From the NCBI RefSeq assembly GCF_000003815.2, contig NC_049980.1:26168951-26232950 (forward strand): a DNA stretch of 64,000 nt, written 5' to 3'. Each line of letters opens with the position of its first letter. The first letter of the stretch is position 1. The DNA is from Branchiostoma floridae. Taxonomy: Eukaryota > Chordata > Leptocardii > Amphioxiformes > Branchiostomatidae. A model generated the notes under the pieces. The model ran no database searches and was not told the DNA's origin. It saw only the letters and a list, made by a program, of their open reading frames with translations. This document shows, piece by piece, positions 11,851 through 25,015 of this stretch. A program made the translations under genes and the position numbers.

Positions 11851-14800
11851 TAATACAAGGTGGTTAGGAGAGAACCAGCCCATTTTAACTATCTATTAAA
11901 TCCCAGCTTATTAGGACGAAATTTAGGTCCAATTAACCTTGCCACAGTGCATTTCAAACAAAGCCAAAGCCTTTCCTTCAAATCCTTGGCACCCTTGGTC
12001 TGAGTTCCTGTAAGCAGATGTGACAGCTCCAGAATTTTCTTGGAAATCTGATGGTGAAAGGGCCCCTTGTGTTATTTCGTACCTCCTGTTCATATTGTGA
12101 TCATAGACATGTATCATAATAATTATTATCATTCCAGCAGTGGAATGTGAAAACCCTGTTGAAGTTGGTCTTTCATCTACCTTACTTACCAACTCAGGAG
12201 AGTGCCTTGGGTAGAAGACCAGCCCAGCTTTTGGGATGAAGGAACGATTTTTCATCATTACACTTTACAGGATGTGGAGTGGTAGGCTGTCTTGCAGGAA
12301 AGCCTACCCTCCAAGCCTACCCTTCACCTTCATGTACTTACTAGGTATTTTTTTTTACCATGTACATGTATTATTCAGACTGAAGTCCCTGCCCTGAGAT
12401 TTATTGCCCCGCAGGGAAAGTGAATTTCCCCTGTGTTTGTGGTCGGTAAGCAGGTGTGAATGTCAGGTGAGCCATTCTGCCGCTGTGAACGCAGATAAAC
12501 TGACATGTTGACGGCCTGAACTTTCGTTATTTCCCACAGTCGTTCTCCAATGACCATTGCGGAAAGCCCGCGACGTGCGGGATAAAACGTGACATTTCAC
12601 TGCGCAGGTGAGAACTGCTCTCCCCGACTCCATCGCAAACCATTTAACCGGCATAACAGCCTTTTTAATGGAACGTACCATTAGCTGGGAGGTGTGGCTG
12701 GTGAGATAAGCACCTGCTGAAATGCCAGCTGCCTCCATCAGAAATTCTGCTGTACTGCACGGATGTGAGGATATTCGCTGGGAATGTGAAAGGTGACTGG
12801 TAGTACATGAGAACAATAGTTGCAGGAATGTGTAGAAATGTCAGCTTGGCTGTATATGTGGTCATCATTTGAATGCCAGCCTGTGCTTTGTGAAGATAGT
12901 ACACGAAGTCAGGCTTTACAGCAGCACACGAGCATGTAGCCAGCTATTCTGTTCAAATGTAGCGAAGAGTTGCTTTCAAATGTAACAAAGAAATTTGCGG
13001 AAATTTAGCAAATAATTTGGTGGAAATGGCGCGTAGAATTCATTTAAGAGCTTGCAGTGTAGCAAAACAGTCACTGACAAGTTGACCTGTACAGGTGTGA
13101 CAGTGAGTGAACAACTTTTCTTTTATTTACCTGACACAAACCATCATAGATGGGTAATTTTGTAAACATGCAAAAATACCTGTCATTTACCTTCCTTCCC
13201 AAAGTGGCCAAAGGGTAACAGCAAACCTCATGACACATTTACGAACATAAACAAATATGGGATAGTTAGTCTTAAAGCTCTAATGTGAGACATTGACAGG
13301 CGGCCTTTGTGCAAGGACAGAGGAATTTTGCAGAAATGTAGCACAAGCTGACAGGCCTGACACGTGGGGACGGAATTACACAAAAGTTGTCTTGTACAGG
13401 TGTGAAGAAAGTGTCTGAGAAGTGAGATGCTGACAGACAGGTTTGTGTGACATGGGCACTCCTGAAGGTGTTTGCTTGTTTTTGTAAAGGCTTGGCCAGT
13501 TTTGAAATAAAAATACATCTAAAAAAAAATTCTCATGTTTCCCTATGCTCTCAATTGTTAATTGTGAATGACAAACAAAGAAGGCAGCTCCATTTAATCA
13601 CGGGTTAGTGAAACTGGGCTGGTTGCCAACATCAGTTTGATGCAGTGCTTGTGAAGAAGTTTTGCCCAGTAGAACCGTTGGTCGATGGCCCCACTCACAG
13701 GACAATCTGCACTCTGTTGTTTCTGTGATGTCAGAGGTCAGCTATTGTTCTCGTTTGTTTATAGTACTAGAAACAGTGAGGCAAAGCGCGGGCGTGAACA
13801 GAGCAGCCATTGTACGACACACGGAGCTCGAAACGGATCCGATTGGCCAGAAACGTGACACCTATTGTCAATGGCACTCCTTTTACTTCTGATCTGAATC
13901 GGCTGATCTTATACTTTACAACTGACGCAACCCGATCAGTCCTTAACAGTAACACCAGGTAGAATCGGTCCTTTGTCCCCCCTGGCCTATTATTTTGGCA
14001 ACCTGCAGACAAAGTTCTAACTGTTCAGGATGTAATTTTGAAAAGGTCCAGTCATAGGAGGAACAACGGTCGTACTGATGATATGATTTGTTACTCAGAC
14101 AGTCAGGAAAGTCAAGTGCCCGTGCCTGTTTCAGACTCCTCAGGCTGCATTACTCACTTCCCGTTTGTTCATCAGTGGTTTTGTCAGCACGTGCTCTTGG
14201 CCAACACACTCTACAAAGCCAGTTCCGAACCTACCTTTGAAGACCAGTGCGAGGGTGATTCGGGTGAGGGGGTGTTTTTGCAAAGAGGCTGGAGTTTCGG
14301 ACCTTTGGTTCACCTCCGTTGTTGGCTGCTGTGAGTTGGCACAGATTTCAGATCACAATTGCAAGGTATTGACAAAGCAGCTTGATTAACAGGTTCAGTT
14401 CAAGAACTTCCTTCCTGTACGTTTCTGTCACGTTTCATGGGTTCTGTTGATTGAAGTGGTAGCTCTGTTCCTGAAGACTTGATTTGACTGTACGTTGTGA
14501 TTGTTTGAAAGGTTGCCTAGACTAAGTTAGGTGACAAGGTATAGAGACCAGGCAGTCTATACCAGATACCAGATTACAGACAGGACAGCTCAGTTCACAT
14601 TCAAGTACAAGTACTTCCTTCCTACAAGTTCATCTTACTAGTTTTTGACATGGTTCATGGGTTTTCTATGGACTGAAGGTTTGAGGCTGTTGCTTAATTA
14701 GAGGGATGTTCATGTTGGAGTTTGTAGGTAATGGGTGACTTGCATGCATAAAAAGGGCTGACTGGACTGTGTGCTATAAATTCTGAACTCTATTGTCAGC

Positions 14801-15265
14801 AAATTCTGATGTTACAGTTTTTTTGCTTTGTTTATTTGTTAGATTTTGTAATATTTAGGAGCCATTAATGGTTTCTGTGGATTGAAGGTGGGTTGAATGG
14901 TAAAGAAACGATGAAGGTGTGGCAAAAGTGCGCACAGCCTGTAGATGAACAGCTGTTTCTGTGCTTGTCCTGGCATTTCAGGATTACCTGTATTAAGCCC
15001 GGGTTAGCCGTACAGGTGTAACAGCTGTACTGATGGGCATATCTACCTTGTCCATCACTTGTTATAAATTATGATTAACATTCTGTGTCAGTACTTGTTA
15101 TCTTGGTTAGATTTCAAACTGAATTTTGATGAATATTTTAGTTTGGTTGAACAGGTGTAACTGCTGTACTGATAGGAAAGAATAATATGCAGCTAGTTTG
15201 GAGACTTGTCTAGGTCATTTTATTTCATCGATAGGAATGTACTTCTTATCAGTAAGATATTAACT
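11851..15265. other. Gene-free stretch
   Basis: Several frames of 60-117 codons lie here without family features. The region 13660-14340 is a little richer in CpG, and 14500-15180 is AT-rich. No tRNA-like cloverleaf or repeat family was noticed apart from loose TTCATGGGTT(C/T)T.TTGATTGAAG-type words near 14436, 14653 and 14868, suggesting an old duplication. Confidence 0.4.
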
Positions 15266-16357
15266 GTAACGTAAGGTTACCAGTTTACGTACAGGACCAG
15301 TTTACGGTCACTTATTGGTGGATGCAGACTTCGAGGTCAATTGTAAAAAAGAAAATTCTCTTGAGTAGGAAAGAAGTACGTTTAAATCATCTATGTGTCT
15401 TGCCTTATTTATCCTATAACTTTGCATCCAGCAAATCACGTCTGAAAAGTCCGGACAACAATTTACATTTACGCTTGAGTGCGCACAACACTATTACAGA
15501 TGACCCGGTTCTGATCGTAATTCTAGACGGCTATTTTCGTCCCCTCTTTAAAATCCAACAAACTCTTTATGAATTGAAACATCACCTCAAACCAAACCTG
15601 GAGTTCTTATCTCAAGAATGCATGGTGATTTTATGTATGTTGTCCAAGGAAACTCTTATAAACTGCATAAAAACAAGTGACTGTCCTCGCCGAGCGGGTA
15701 GTTTTCGAACGCCATGTTGCATCACGTGACTTGCCCGTTAAAGCTTGGTGCACTGGAGAGCGAGAAATTGTCGCAAGGGGCGCTGTTGGGGCTAATTTAT
15801 GTGGGGAGGGCACGGCGTGAGCAAGCCACATGTATACTGAACGCATTTCAAGGCCAGTTCCTATCTATACAGGTGATAACAACATCCAAATACGTTGCCA
15901 TTATTATGAGTAGCATTGTGCAAGTTGTCGAACAGCATGGCGCTCTGAGTGGCGTTCTGTTGGGGCAAAGATGACTTACCGATAACGTTTAGCGGCGATG
16001 CAAAGTGGCGGCATGGCCATATGTAAACAATTTATCCATTGTGTTATCTCAGTGAACTACGTGGGGACTTTTAAGGGAAATGATCAGATATATGTCCTTT
16101 AGAAAAATAACCTCACGGAGAAACACCCAACTGACCGTAAATTGGTCACCCTGGAAGAATTCTTGGCTGCAGACTTGTTTATTAAAGACGCTCGTACGAC
16201 GAGAAATCCTCAGAAGAAATATGATGCCACACACAGCTTGACGCAGACCGACTTTGATGTCTTCCAATTAAGGACAGCTTTTCACTTCCCGACCTGCGCG
16301 CTTTCCATAAAACGGCATTATTAACAAATCGACCGTAAACTGGTAACCTTACGTTAC
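15266..16357. mobile_element. DNA-transposon-like element, 1,092 bp, perfect 24-bp terminal inverted repeats
   Basis: The left end (15266-15289, GTAACGTAAGGTTACC...) is the exact reverse complement of 16334-16357. A second, nested inverted pair lies just inside: GACCAGTTTACGGTCA (15295-15310) against TGACCGTAAATTGGTC (16132-16147), 15 of 16 bases pairing. The CCAGTTTACG word is thus repeated at both ends, as in subterminal transposase-binding sites of cut-and-paste elements. The interior has a 135-codon frame (15322-15729) and a 60-codon frame (16142-16324). Neither is a transposase I recognise, so the element is probably non-autonomous. I could not find a convincing target-site duplication, so the superfamily is open. 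Confidence 0.7.
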
Positions 16358-16685
16358 CTACTATATGTTTTCAAACTAAATTCTGATCAATAGATCATTG
16401 AAAAACATTGAAAACAAGTATTCTTGTAGCTATTGAGGATTACATGACATACATTTTTTAGAGATGTGCACTGCTAATAATCCCCAAAGAAGTGAAACTT
16501 TGTGCCATTTTTTAGAAAGTTGTCAACTAATGATTCAAGTGCTGTATTTCATCTGCAAATGGTACATAAGAAAGCTGATAAAAATGCTGCTTCTTTTGTT
16601 CAAACTGATAATTGAAATTTCTGTACCCTACACGAGCCATGTCTGTTGCCTGGTTGTTTTACTGTGTAATTCTGTGGCAGGCTCA
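16358..16685. other. Gene-free AT-rich stretch
   Basis: AT-rich sequence between the transposon-like element and the CpG-rich block; nothing recognised. Confidence 0.4.
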
Positions 16686-17290
16686 GCTGTGAGACGGTCT
16701 TGGTGAGCCGCCCGAGGTGTTAAATGTACTGGAAAGACGCCGCGTTAAGATTGAAGTGCACTTTTCCCTCCGGTGAAGTCCCACCTCGCCGTCGAACCGC
16801 CGCAATTGAGTGACTGGTGGCCATTTCTGTTCCCGTTCCTTTAATTGGAACCAGGAAAGTCTACCAGTAAAGTCTCGTCTGGCATTGGTTATTGGATTTT
16901 TCTGGCAGGAGAAGAGAGAGCTATCGGGTACCGCTGTGGCAAAGGCACCGGATCGATCAGCAACGATTGTTTTTGCGCCTTTAAAGCCCCTCGGAGGGCC
17001 ATTTGCCGTGGTGTCAGTTTCAGCCGTTATCATGTTTGTCTTTAGGGTGTTCATAACGGGGCGATACCCTGGGGGAATCATGGGCAAGCTCAGTGAAATG
17101 GTGAATAGGAGCGCCGCACAAGCCGTGATTGGTGCTGCCCGGGTCCATAAATGTGATGGGGCATTAGTAAATAGGCCAGAAGAGGCAACTTCAAGGCGAG
17201 ACCGGATCGTCTAATCATGGCTTACTTCGGCCTTCCCGTAGCTTGCAGCAGGCAGCGCCATTATCATTCGCCCTGATGGATTTACTGCAG
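16686..17290. promoter_or_regulatory. CpG-enriched, repeat-free block (candidate conserved non-coding element)
   Basis: About 600 bases of repeat-free DNA with clearly raised CpG. Paired open frames (16810-17214 plus, 16683-17087 minus) keep no family features. It contains an AT-core word GTCCATAAATG (17143-17153) and a GGTAATTC-like homeodomain context is absent. I infer a candidate enhancer or alternative promoter. A coding exon cannot be ruled out but would need a match to a protein family that I do not see. Confidence 0.3.
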
Positions 17291-18512
17291 TGTAAAAGCT
17301 GAGTTTCAATGTTTCTACCCTTCAGGAAGGGCACCTGTATGAAGTGATCTGACCTGATTCAGTAACTGGAGCAGAATGTTTGTGACATCAAATGGCGAAG
17401 TGGCTAGGCTAGGACACAAGATGGAAAGGTCACATGGCACTTAATGTTGCTTTCATCATTCATCTCGGAATGTAAAAGTAGAAGGAGAGGGATGGGCTCC
17501 ACCTTCCAATCCGGCAGATCAGCAATTCACTGCCCCATAGGTATCTAAAAAGGGCTATGGGACTATCTTAACTTGTTTTACAGAATATTCGAAGGGGCCT
17601 TGACTCATAGCATCCAAGTATGGTCAGGTCAAAGGCGGGCAAGTCATTTTACAGCAGCTCTGATTGGTTACTCCACATGGATGCTGTAGTGATGAAGATG
17701 AGGTGCAGGCTGTAATTTGATCACTCACAGCTTCTGAAGAAGAAGATACTTTCACTGTGTACCATTGGTCAGACTGCGAGTTTCAAAGTCTCAAAACTAT
17801 TGTCTTTCAAAGTCAACTGTTAATGCAATGTGAGTTTGACCCTTATCAGAAAGGCTATGGTTGCCTCACAGAATTGAATATTTTCTTGTCTTATGTGTTA
17901 CAGGTGGTTGTGTGGCGGTTTCACCGGATGCTAGACTTCTCATGATCTGCGGGATGCAGTGCTGAAACTGACCCTCCAATGCCAAGACAAGGAGTTACTG
18001 ACAACTCGTGCAGATACCCGGTAAGTCATTCTGATGTTCTGACATAGCACATGTAGATGTAGTCCAGTGGTGGCCATCTAGGTTTCCAGACCAAGCACTT
18101 GAATCCTGGCTATATCGCTCACTGGACATGCATGCTACTGGAAATGGTCAGGACACTTAGCCGTGGTCCACTGTTCAATGTACTTGTAGAATAGACCAAA
18201 ATATAGAGCTATGTGGATTTAAAAAACAACACAAAGAACATATACGAAGGCTTACAATGTTGGAAGGATGGTGTCCCTTTCCTAAAGTGTGTTAGTTGTG
18301 TGACTGACCATCTCTATTGGTTTACTTCGAGGATATTTGTTATGTTATCAAGGATGTCCCACCATGTGATTGATCAGAGAACCTGGTGCTTGTTGCTGCA
18401 CCACTTACAGCCTTTAGATAACCTGATCGCTGTGTGCTGCTCGTACCTATCTCTCCTCATTACACACCCCTCGTTAGCGCTGCGCACACCTTGATGTTAA
18501 CGATGAGCTGTG
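17291..18512. other. Gene-free stretch
   Basis: No exon, RNA gene or repeat family recognised. Confidence 0.4.
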
Positions 18513-18795
18513 GGGCACAGAACATCGCCACGCGAAATTGCCTTTTGATTATTCGCCATCAGCAGTTATACACTAAAACAGCACATTAGTAGTGATTTAC
18601 CACATTTATCTCCTGGTAAGTTGGTATCAGTTGAAGAGCTTCTCTGTGTGTCAGGCATAGATACATGATCAGCTCTTCAGAACATCGCCCTACAAAATTA
18701 CCCTTTGATTGGCACATACCCTGCTATATTGAGATCAGTTAAATATACCATAAATTGCTGGCTTCTCTGTCAGTTCTTGATACATGATGTAGATT
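18513..18795. repeat. Degenerate tandem duplication, two copies of about 150 bp
   Basis: CAGAACATCGCCACGCGAAA (18518 area) and CAGAACATCGCCCTACAAAA (18677 area) are both followed by TTGCC/TTACC, TTTTGATT and, later, GGCTTCTCTGT or GAGCTTCTCTGTGTGTCAG and GATACATGAT. It is a local duplication that has since diverged. Confidence 0.6.
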
Positions 18796-20660
18796 AGAAG
18801 AGTCTCTATATGTCGTGACCCATTAATAATGATCAATGAAAAGTTTGCCACATTGTCAGGCATGTTGGTAAGTTTTTTTGTTTCTCAGTCTATAGATCAT
18901 GGTGTTTAACTATGTCTGCTAAGATAGCCATTTGGCACCGAATATGTATTAGAACTAGGGTTAGGCAGTATGGAGGAGGTTAAGGAAATGCAACATTTGT
19001 ACGTTGCGCTGCGCTGGGAGCGATAGGCTCCCAAGGTCACCCAGAGTGTTCCAAGGTCATGAATACATATGTAGCGGTGTGCGAACTGCCATCTTCCCGG
19101 CTTCGCCACATCTTTAACTGCCGCTTTGAAATTCTACGCTTTAGCACACCGTTAATCAAAGTGCCACAGGGACGTAAAGTTTACGTGCCTTTTGTAAGCC
19201 TCGGTTGTGAATTATACATGAACCTGTCGTTAACCCGTGTCGTGCATACCTGTGCTCATACCTGGCTGTGTTCTCGGGTCTTCAAGGTGTGCAATTTTCC
19301 ACTTCAGGGCCCACCGTGCAGGTGTGATAGTCTGAGCTCGTACAGAAGACGTGGCATGAGTTATTGTAGGATTTTGCTAAATTTGAGGGTGAAAATTGAC
19401 AAATGACAGAGTTGTCTACTGTTGTGACTGACTATGAGAGAGATAAGGGGGAGATGATAGGGTTTTGTTCCGCTGATGTGAGTGTTTGAATTTCAAGGTA
19501 TTTTTCTCGGACTTGCCCAATTTTCCTTGTCAGAAATTGCTTCAATGTAAACACAGTGCTTGTAAGCTTTGCTCTTTTTATGTCTTCAGACTCTGAATGC
19601 CTGCTCTGTTTAGATTAAAGGTGAAGTTCTCTCCACACAATCACATTTTTCTCAACTGACAGCATTTCGGCAACATGAAAGAATTTAGGCCAAGCGACGG
19701 ATAGGCAGTTGATAATCTAACTCTCTGCCTCAGTAGCTGGGCCGATAATTGGAAACTCAAGTTGCCATCCTGTCTTGTAACAGTACTTGGAGACCCTTGT
19801 CAGAGACTGATAGAAGATATAATAACGTAGGAGGTGTTTGGTGTTTTCTCCTTGCGTGACTTGACTGTCGGCTGCCCTTTCTCAGACAACAGTTTTACCC
19901 CAAGCCTGTAAAATATGAAAAGCCAATAATCCTACTTTGCAGCCGGGCAGGGTCATCGACTCATCGTCATGGAGATGGTCGTCAGGTGACTCACCCGGTA
20001 ACAGCAGCCTGGCTTCCCTCAGTTCTCCATCAGACCGCTGCTAAGTCTGAGTTTATGTAAAGGATTGCTGGGGAATAAAAACCCCTCATTCTGCTGAATG
20101 GTGCTGCATGAGATTGTGAGAGTGTAGATGGCTGAGGAGTTTTTTTAACGTGTTTTTAATGAGAAAAGTTTATTTCCGTGTCTCTTTTTTAGCACCTCCT
20201 AACATGGGGACTGAGCTGAAGCTAGTTAGATGACATCACCGTTTTACAGGAGGACCTTATTAAAACAGATTGTCTGAAAAGCATTTTACGATTGTGACAT
20301 GCCAGCAGTTTTACAGCAGTCAATCACAGACATTTTAACTGTCATACCTCCATCATTCGGTTGATTGTAGAGTTTTGATTTTGTAGCTTGTAAAGCCTTG
20401 TTATTCTGGTTGGGTGAATTAACAGTGTGAGAACCAGTGGTAGTAAGGGCAGAAAGGCGTGCTGTGATGACAGTCACCACCCTCCTGCCTTATCCGTAAG
20501 TGTGCTAAGGTAACTTTTGTGTACCAAATTTGAAAGTTCAAGTGCCTGCCTGTACTGTGTGCAGAAGTGAGCTGCGATGACAGTCTTCCCCCTTTTCATG
20601 TCAAAATGACTCAGTCCAGCAACTTTCTACCATATCAGTTGCTACTGTAGTCGGACACAG
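18796..20660. other. Gene-free stretch
   Basis: The part 19000-19340 is somewhat CpG-richer with a 115-codon chance frame. A short duplicated phrase GATGACAGTC occurs at 20466 and 20576. No supported gene. Confidence 0.4.
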
Positions 20661-20664
20661 TTGG

Positions 20665-21122
20665 GTTTTGTTATGTCGTTTTTTTTCCATTGTTGTTCAG
20701 TTGGCTTTTGGCGGGATGTTTCCCAGCTCTGTGAATGTTGGCCCAGATCCAGTGAACCTTTATGTTGTAGGTCACCTGCAAAAGGTGTTCTATTATGATT
20801 TGTGTTCACTCACTGGAAGCCTGGGAACCTTCAACAACCTGTAAAATAACTTGTATTCTACCTTTGTCTTCTCAACGTAACTCAAACCAACAAGCTCTTG
20901 GGAAGGTGTATACCTATTACTTGTGACTGGATGTTCATGAAACTTTATCAAACCTACTCCAGTTGTCCTGTTTTGTCAACTTGTTTTGTTGTCCGTTTTT
21001 GGCGGGAAATCTTCCCAGGCCTGTTAATGTTGGCCCCCTGCCAACGACCTTTAGGGCACAACAGAAAGGTCGTTTGTTGTGATTCAGAACCAGTCACTGG
21101 AAACTTGGGAAACATCATTTAA
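20665..21122. repeat. Degenerate duplication, two copies of about 170 bp
   Basis: Copy one (about 20665-20840) and copy two (about 20955-21122) share TTTTGGCGGGA..TCTTCCCAG, TGTTAATGTTGGCCC, ACGACCTTTA, TTGTGATT and TCACTGGAA.CNTGGGAA in the same order. Spacing between copies is about 290 bases. The TTTTGGCGGGAAATCTTCCC word also resembles 2246-2262. Confidence 0.6.
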
Positions 21123-22859
21123 TGGCTGAAAATGTACTCTCGTTTTCTGTTGCTGGCTGGCGGAAATGGTGCCATGGCCACTGCAGCTATCACAACATCG
21201 TACCTGCCCCCGTTCCAGTGACTAATCGTCCCTGACTAACGAACCTGTAGGTTAATGAACTGTCAGACCCCAGGACAATAGGATTATATATACTCACAAA
21301 CACACACCCTCCTTTGTGCCAGCAGGTGAGAGGCTGATTGTCCCACCTGCCTATATAGCCTATTATAGGGGCTGTTGTGTTGGGGATACTGATACACAGG
21401 GCTTAGATGGACTAGTCTATTGGCAAAAGAGGGACTTGGAGCTGTTGAAAATTTGATGCAAGCTGCTGGACTTTTCTGAGCCTATTTGAAAGAAAACAGA
21501 GAGATGATAAAAAGAAAACAGTGATTTCTTTTCAGTTTTAGGGCTTAAATGGACAAAAATCAAAACAGACGGAAAAGTGTGTTTGTGTAGTTTGGTTCAG
21601 TTCCCCCTTTATTTCATCACCAATGGTTCTGCCTTTTATCTAATTGGACTGGCCTTGGCACAATGCCAACAATAACAAACCCCAAACAGACCTATAAACA
21701 TCTTAAAGCCTGCAAAACCTGGCGTGACAATCGCCTTAAAGGCACCCATGATAATGCTGGACAAATTCGCTTTCTAAGAGGGGCCCCAAGGAGCTGATTT
21801 GCCTGTGACTAAGGAGAGAGTGAACACCTTTTGTACAGGTAAGCGCAGTTGTTGGGTCTTAGTGTCTGACATTGGGCAGGAACATGGTTGTAAGGTGAGC
21901 AGGTTTGACATTTGCACATCACAATGTAGCTGTTCAGTAGAAGCTGCTTCTTTTTTACAGGACTGTTTGCTCTTGCTTGCTTTAGGACAATGACCTGTTT
22001 TTTTCCTAAGGGAATGTTTTGCAGTCCAGAGAAATGGGGAAGGTTGTTACACAGCTTAACAGGTGGTCACTGTGGTGTGTTCTCTGACAATGTCAGATTC
22101 CTGCCTGCAACAAGCAGTCAGTTTTTGTGTGTCGCTCTGGATATTTTTGTGTGTCAGTTGTTCCGTTAAAGCTGTAGGGTGTTAATAGTGTAGAGTACAA
22201 GAGGGTGCTTTAAAATTATTGTAGATAGGGAAAATGTTTTGTTTTGGTTAGCTTTAGTACAGCGTTATTTTTGTGAGGGGACCAAGACATTAAAAAAGAA
22301 AAACACATAGGAGGGAAAACCTACTTGCTTGCAGTCTTGAGTGAAATGACTTGCTGATTAAAAGTTTATAACCAAATAATATAATTTTTATCCAAAATAT
22401 CATTCAGGGCTGCTATGGTACTTCAGGTGGCAGAGGAAGACAAGAACTCCCAAGTAAGAAAATAGATTCAAAATTTTTACTTTGCCCAGGACTTTGGGCT
22501 ATGTTGAATGAATACAAAGTTCCTGGATGTCTGGATCTATACTTGTTACCTAACCATTTTTCAGTCTAATGTTAGATACAAAAGCTTACGTTTACAGAGC
22601 ACATTTAGTAGTTTATCCCTGCCGTTCCCAACAGTGAGGTTCAGGTGTGTAATGCATGTTGCAATTGTGCAGAAAGCTATTTTTAGCGCCACTAAAAGGC
22701 ACTTCAGCTTCAGCTCCCACCGCTTCGGGTTTTATGCAATCCTCTCCTCGGGTAGTGAAACCGGTGATTGGGTAGCATGACTGCTTGGGCCTGAGGTGAG
22801 AACAATCTATTTCCTTGGTTGATGTAAAGATGATGGGAGAGGACAAGGGCTGGGAGGAA
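21123..22859. other. Gene-free stretch
   Basis: Intron-like sequence with no exon or RNA gene I can support. Confidence 0.4.
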
Positions 22860-22997
22860 AAGTTGTGTCTGATTCCCTGAAGCTGTATGTACAAAGGTAC
22901 AGACTTACACTTGAAGGCTCAGAGTCTGCTTTTTGGTGCAGCATAACAATTTTTATTTTTGAAAATGTGAGAACCAAAAGATGAACTTGGTGTGGCC
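22860..22997 (+). repeat. Dispersed repeat, AACTTGGTGTGGCCT family (copy 1)
   Basis: CCCTGAAGCTGTATGTACAA near 22872 and the terminal AACTTGGTGTGGCC (ending 22997) match the copy at 36150-36270 in the same order and spacing. The terminal word also ends the foldback copy at 55948-56137. Confidence 0.6.
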
Positions 22998-23835
22998 TGT
23001 GGTTCAGGTGCGGGGTTGGCAAACCTGTCTGGCCCGACTGCGCAGCCCTGAGGTTCAGGTGCGTCCGGGCGGGAACTAATTGCATGCTAAGCTAGTTTAG
23101 CACCACTAAAAGGAACGACCTTTCCCATAATGGCGCTCACCGAGAACCAACCCTGCGGACTGGAATGATAAAATGTTCGCTTCAGATTGAACCAGGAGTC
23201 TTCCATATCAAGAATTTTTTATAGACAACCTGGTACCGAGATACTGTAATATTTTTCAGATTTTTCCTGCTGAGTTAGCCTTTCTTCGTACCAAATCTGT
23301 GGCAGGAGGATACTGTGTATATCTCTGCTCCTTGACAAGAAATTTCTTTTACATGACTGAAATCAGAAAATCTTACATGGTATCCTATTGTACACAGTTA
23401 CACAGAGAGAAAGTCAGAAACTAAGCAAGTTGAACCTAAGCTCAGCATCAACATTGTTATGTCAAAATGTAGTAACCTTTGCCACCGTTACCTGCAATCA
23501 GCCTTGGGCAAGAATTAAGAAATAAACATATCATCATTATTACGTAGAACCTGCAACAATTTCTGATATTCAGGCTTTGTTCTGTGAATAGTGCTAATGT
23601 TGCTGTACCTGTCAAACGATTGCTGCACTTGGGTTTGTCTTCCCATGAATTACGTAGGCGTCTCAGCCTTTGGTGTGGCGATCACAGGTCGGCGGCCGAT
23701 AAGCTTTACAAACCGATCTCTGATGGCACCAGCGATCCATTAGCCTGTCCTGAAAAATACATGTCCACATCTATAATTCATCAAACAACTTCAAGGGTTT
23801 CTTCCACGTAAAAATGCAGAATGACTTGCTCAGTG
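22998..23835. other. Gene-free stretch
   Basis: No recognisable gene. A CpG-richer patch lies near 23660-23750. Confidence 0.4.
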
Positions 23836-24115
23836 TTTTGTTTACAGTTTTGTGCATGTGTTCCGAGAGAGTTTTCATGCTACCCTGTGACTTCAAGAGC
23901 GATCTAAAAGCTGGTCAATAACATTTATTGGAAAGAAACAGAACAATAATTAACGTTTTCAGGCATAGGGCATTTTGTTTACCATTTGTGGGTGTTTTTC
24001 TGATACTAAAAGAGTTTCTTGTTTGTTTGTTTTATTTGAACCTTTGTTTATGTTCTATGTTGCCTTTTGACTTGAAGAGCATTCTAATACTGGGTCAATA
24101 GCAGTTTTCTGCGGG
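23836..24115. repeat. Degenerate tandem duplication, two copies of about 95 bp
   Basis: CTACCCTGTGACTTCAAGAG CGATCTAAAAGCTGGTCAAT (23880-23920) is repeated as GTTGCCTTTTGACTTGAAGA GCATTCTAATACTGGGTCAA (24058-24098), with similar TTTGTTTAC upstream of both. Confidence 0.55.
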
Positions 24116-25015
24116 TCTGAGGTATTTATCCCTTTCCAAGTTTGCCCTAACAGACTCAGATGTTATTGACTTCCCTAAATGTTTCTGTCAATTTCCATTT
24201 GGCTCGAGTCCAATATTTTAATGGGAATTTCTATTTGGAATGATAAAATCTATATAAACATCATGGGAATTTCCCTTCTCTTGTACAATTTTTTTATGGT
24301 ATTGGACTATAACTAGTATAAGCTCTCTGTATTGATTTCTGAGCAAAAAGTAATTTCCTAGCCACTGCTGTTTTTGACATCTTGTTCTTTTCGATTTGCG
24401 CATCTTCCCTCTCTGCATGCCTTTTTTTAAGTTTAAGATGCCAGAAAACTCCTTGAACTCGTGACTTGAAGATTAACGTTAAGGCTTGCCAAGTGCAAGA
24501 ATGGAGTAAAGATAAGCTCGCTCCCGCAGCTTAAGTTGATTTCCTCGAGGTGTGAAGAAGAAAGAGCATGTCCTAGAGCATCTTACAGCACGTCTTGAGT
24601 GGAGGTGGAGTGAACTTCAAGGGTTTTCTCTGTACTGGAGAGTGTTGGAAGTTGCAGGTGTGACTGGAGTTATGATGCTGTGAGAGAGAGAGAAGGCAGA
24701 TCATTGCTTTGGACATGGACAACAAGACCTTGCTCTGGACCAAAAAAGAACAAGCAAAAACAAAAGAAAGGGTAACGGGTCTCCTTTGACAGCCCGGATT
24801 TGATGTGTTAGAAATTACCATAAACTATTATGATAAAGACCTTAAACGATGCAAAAAATCTCAGCAAATTGGTTGTTTAAAGTTATTTTAACATTTCCTC
24901 AAGGCAATTCCTGGTCAATAGTGAATATGTATGGGGTACTCCAGGGTTAGGTGTGGGTAGGTCGGTCGATTGGAAATTACCAGGCTGTTTGGAAAGCCTG
25001 TAACAGTAGTTATAC
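24116..25015. other. Gene-free stretch
   Basis: AT-rich sequence with a short GA repeat at 24682-24693. Nothing else recognised. Confidence 0.4.

Noticed and set aside
15322-15729. 135-codon frame inside the 1,092-bp element as a transposase
   Set aside because: No DDE/D or other catalytic pattern or zinc finger is recognisable, so I treat the element as non-autonomous.
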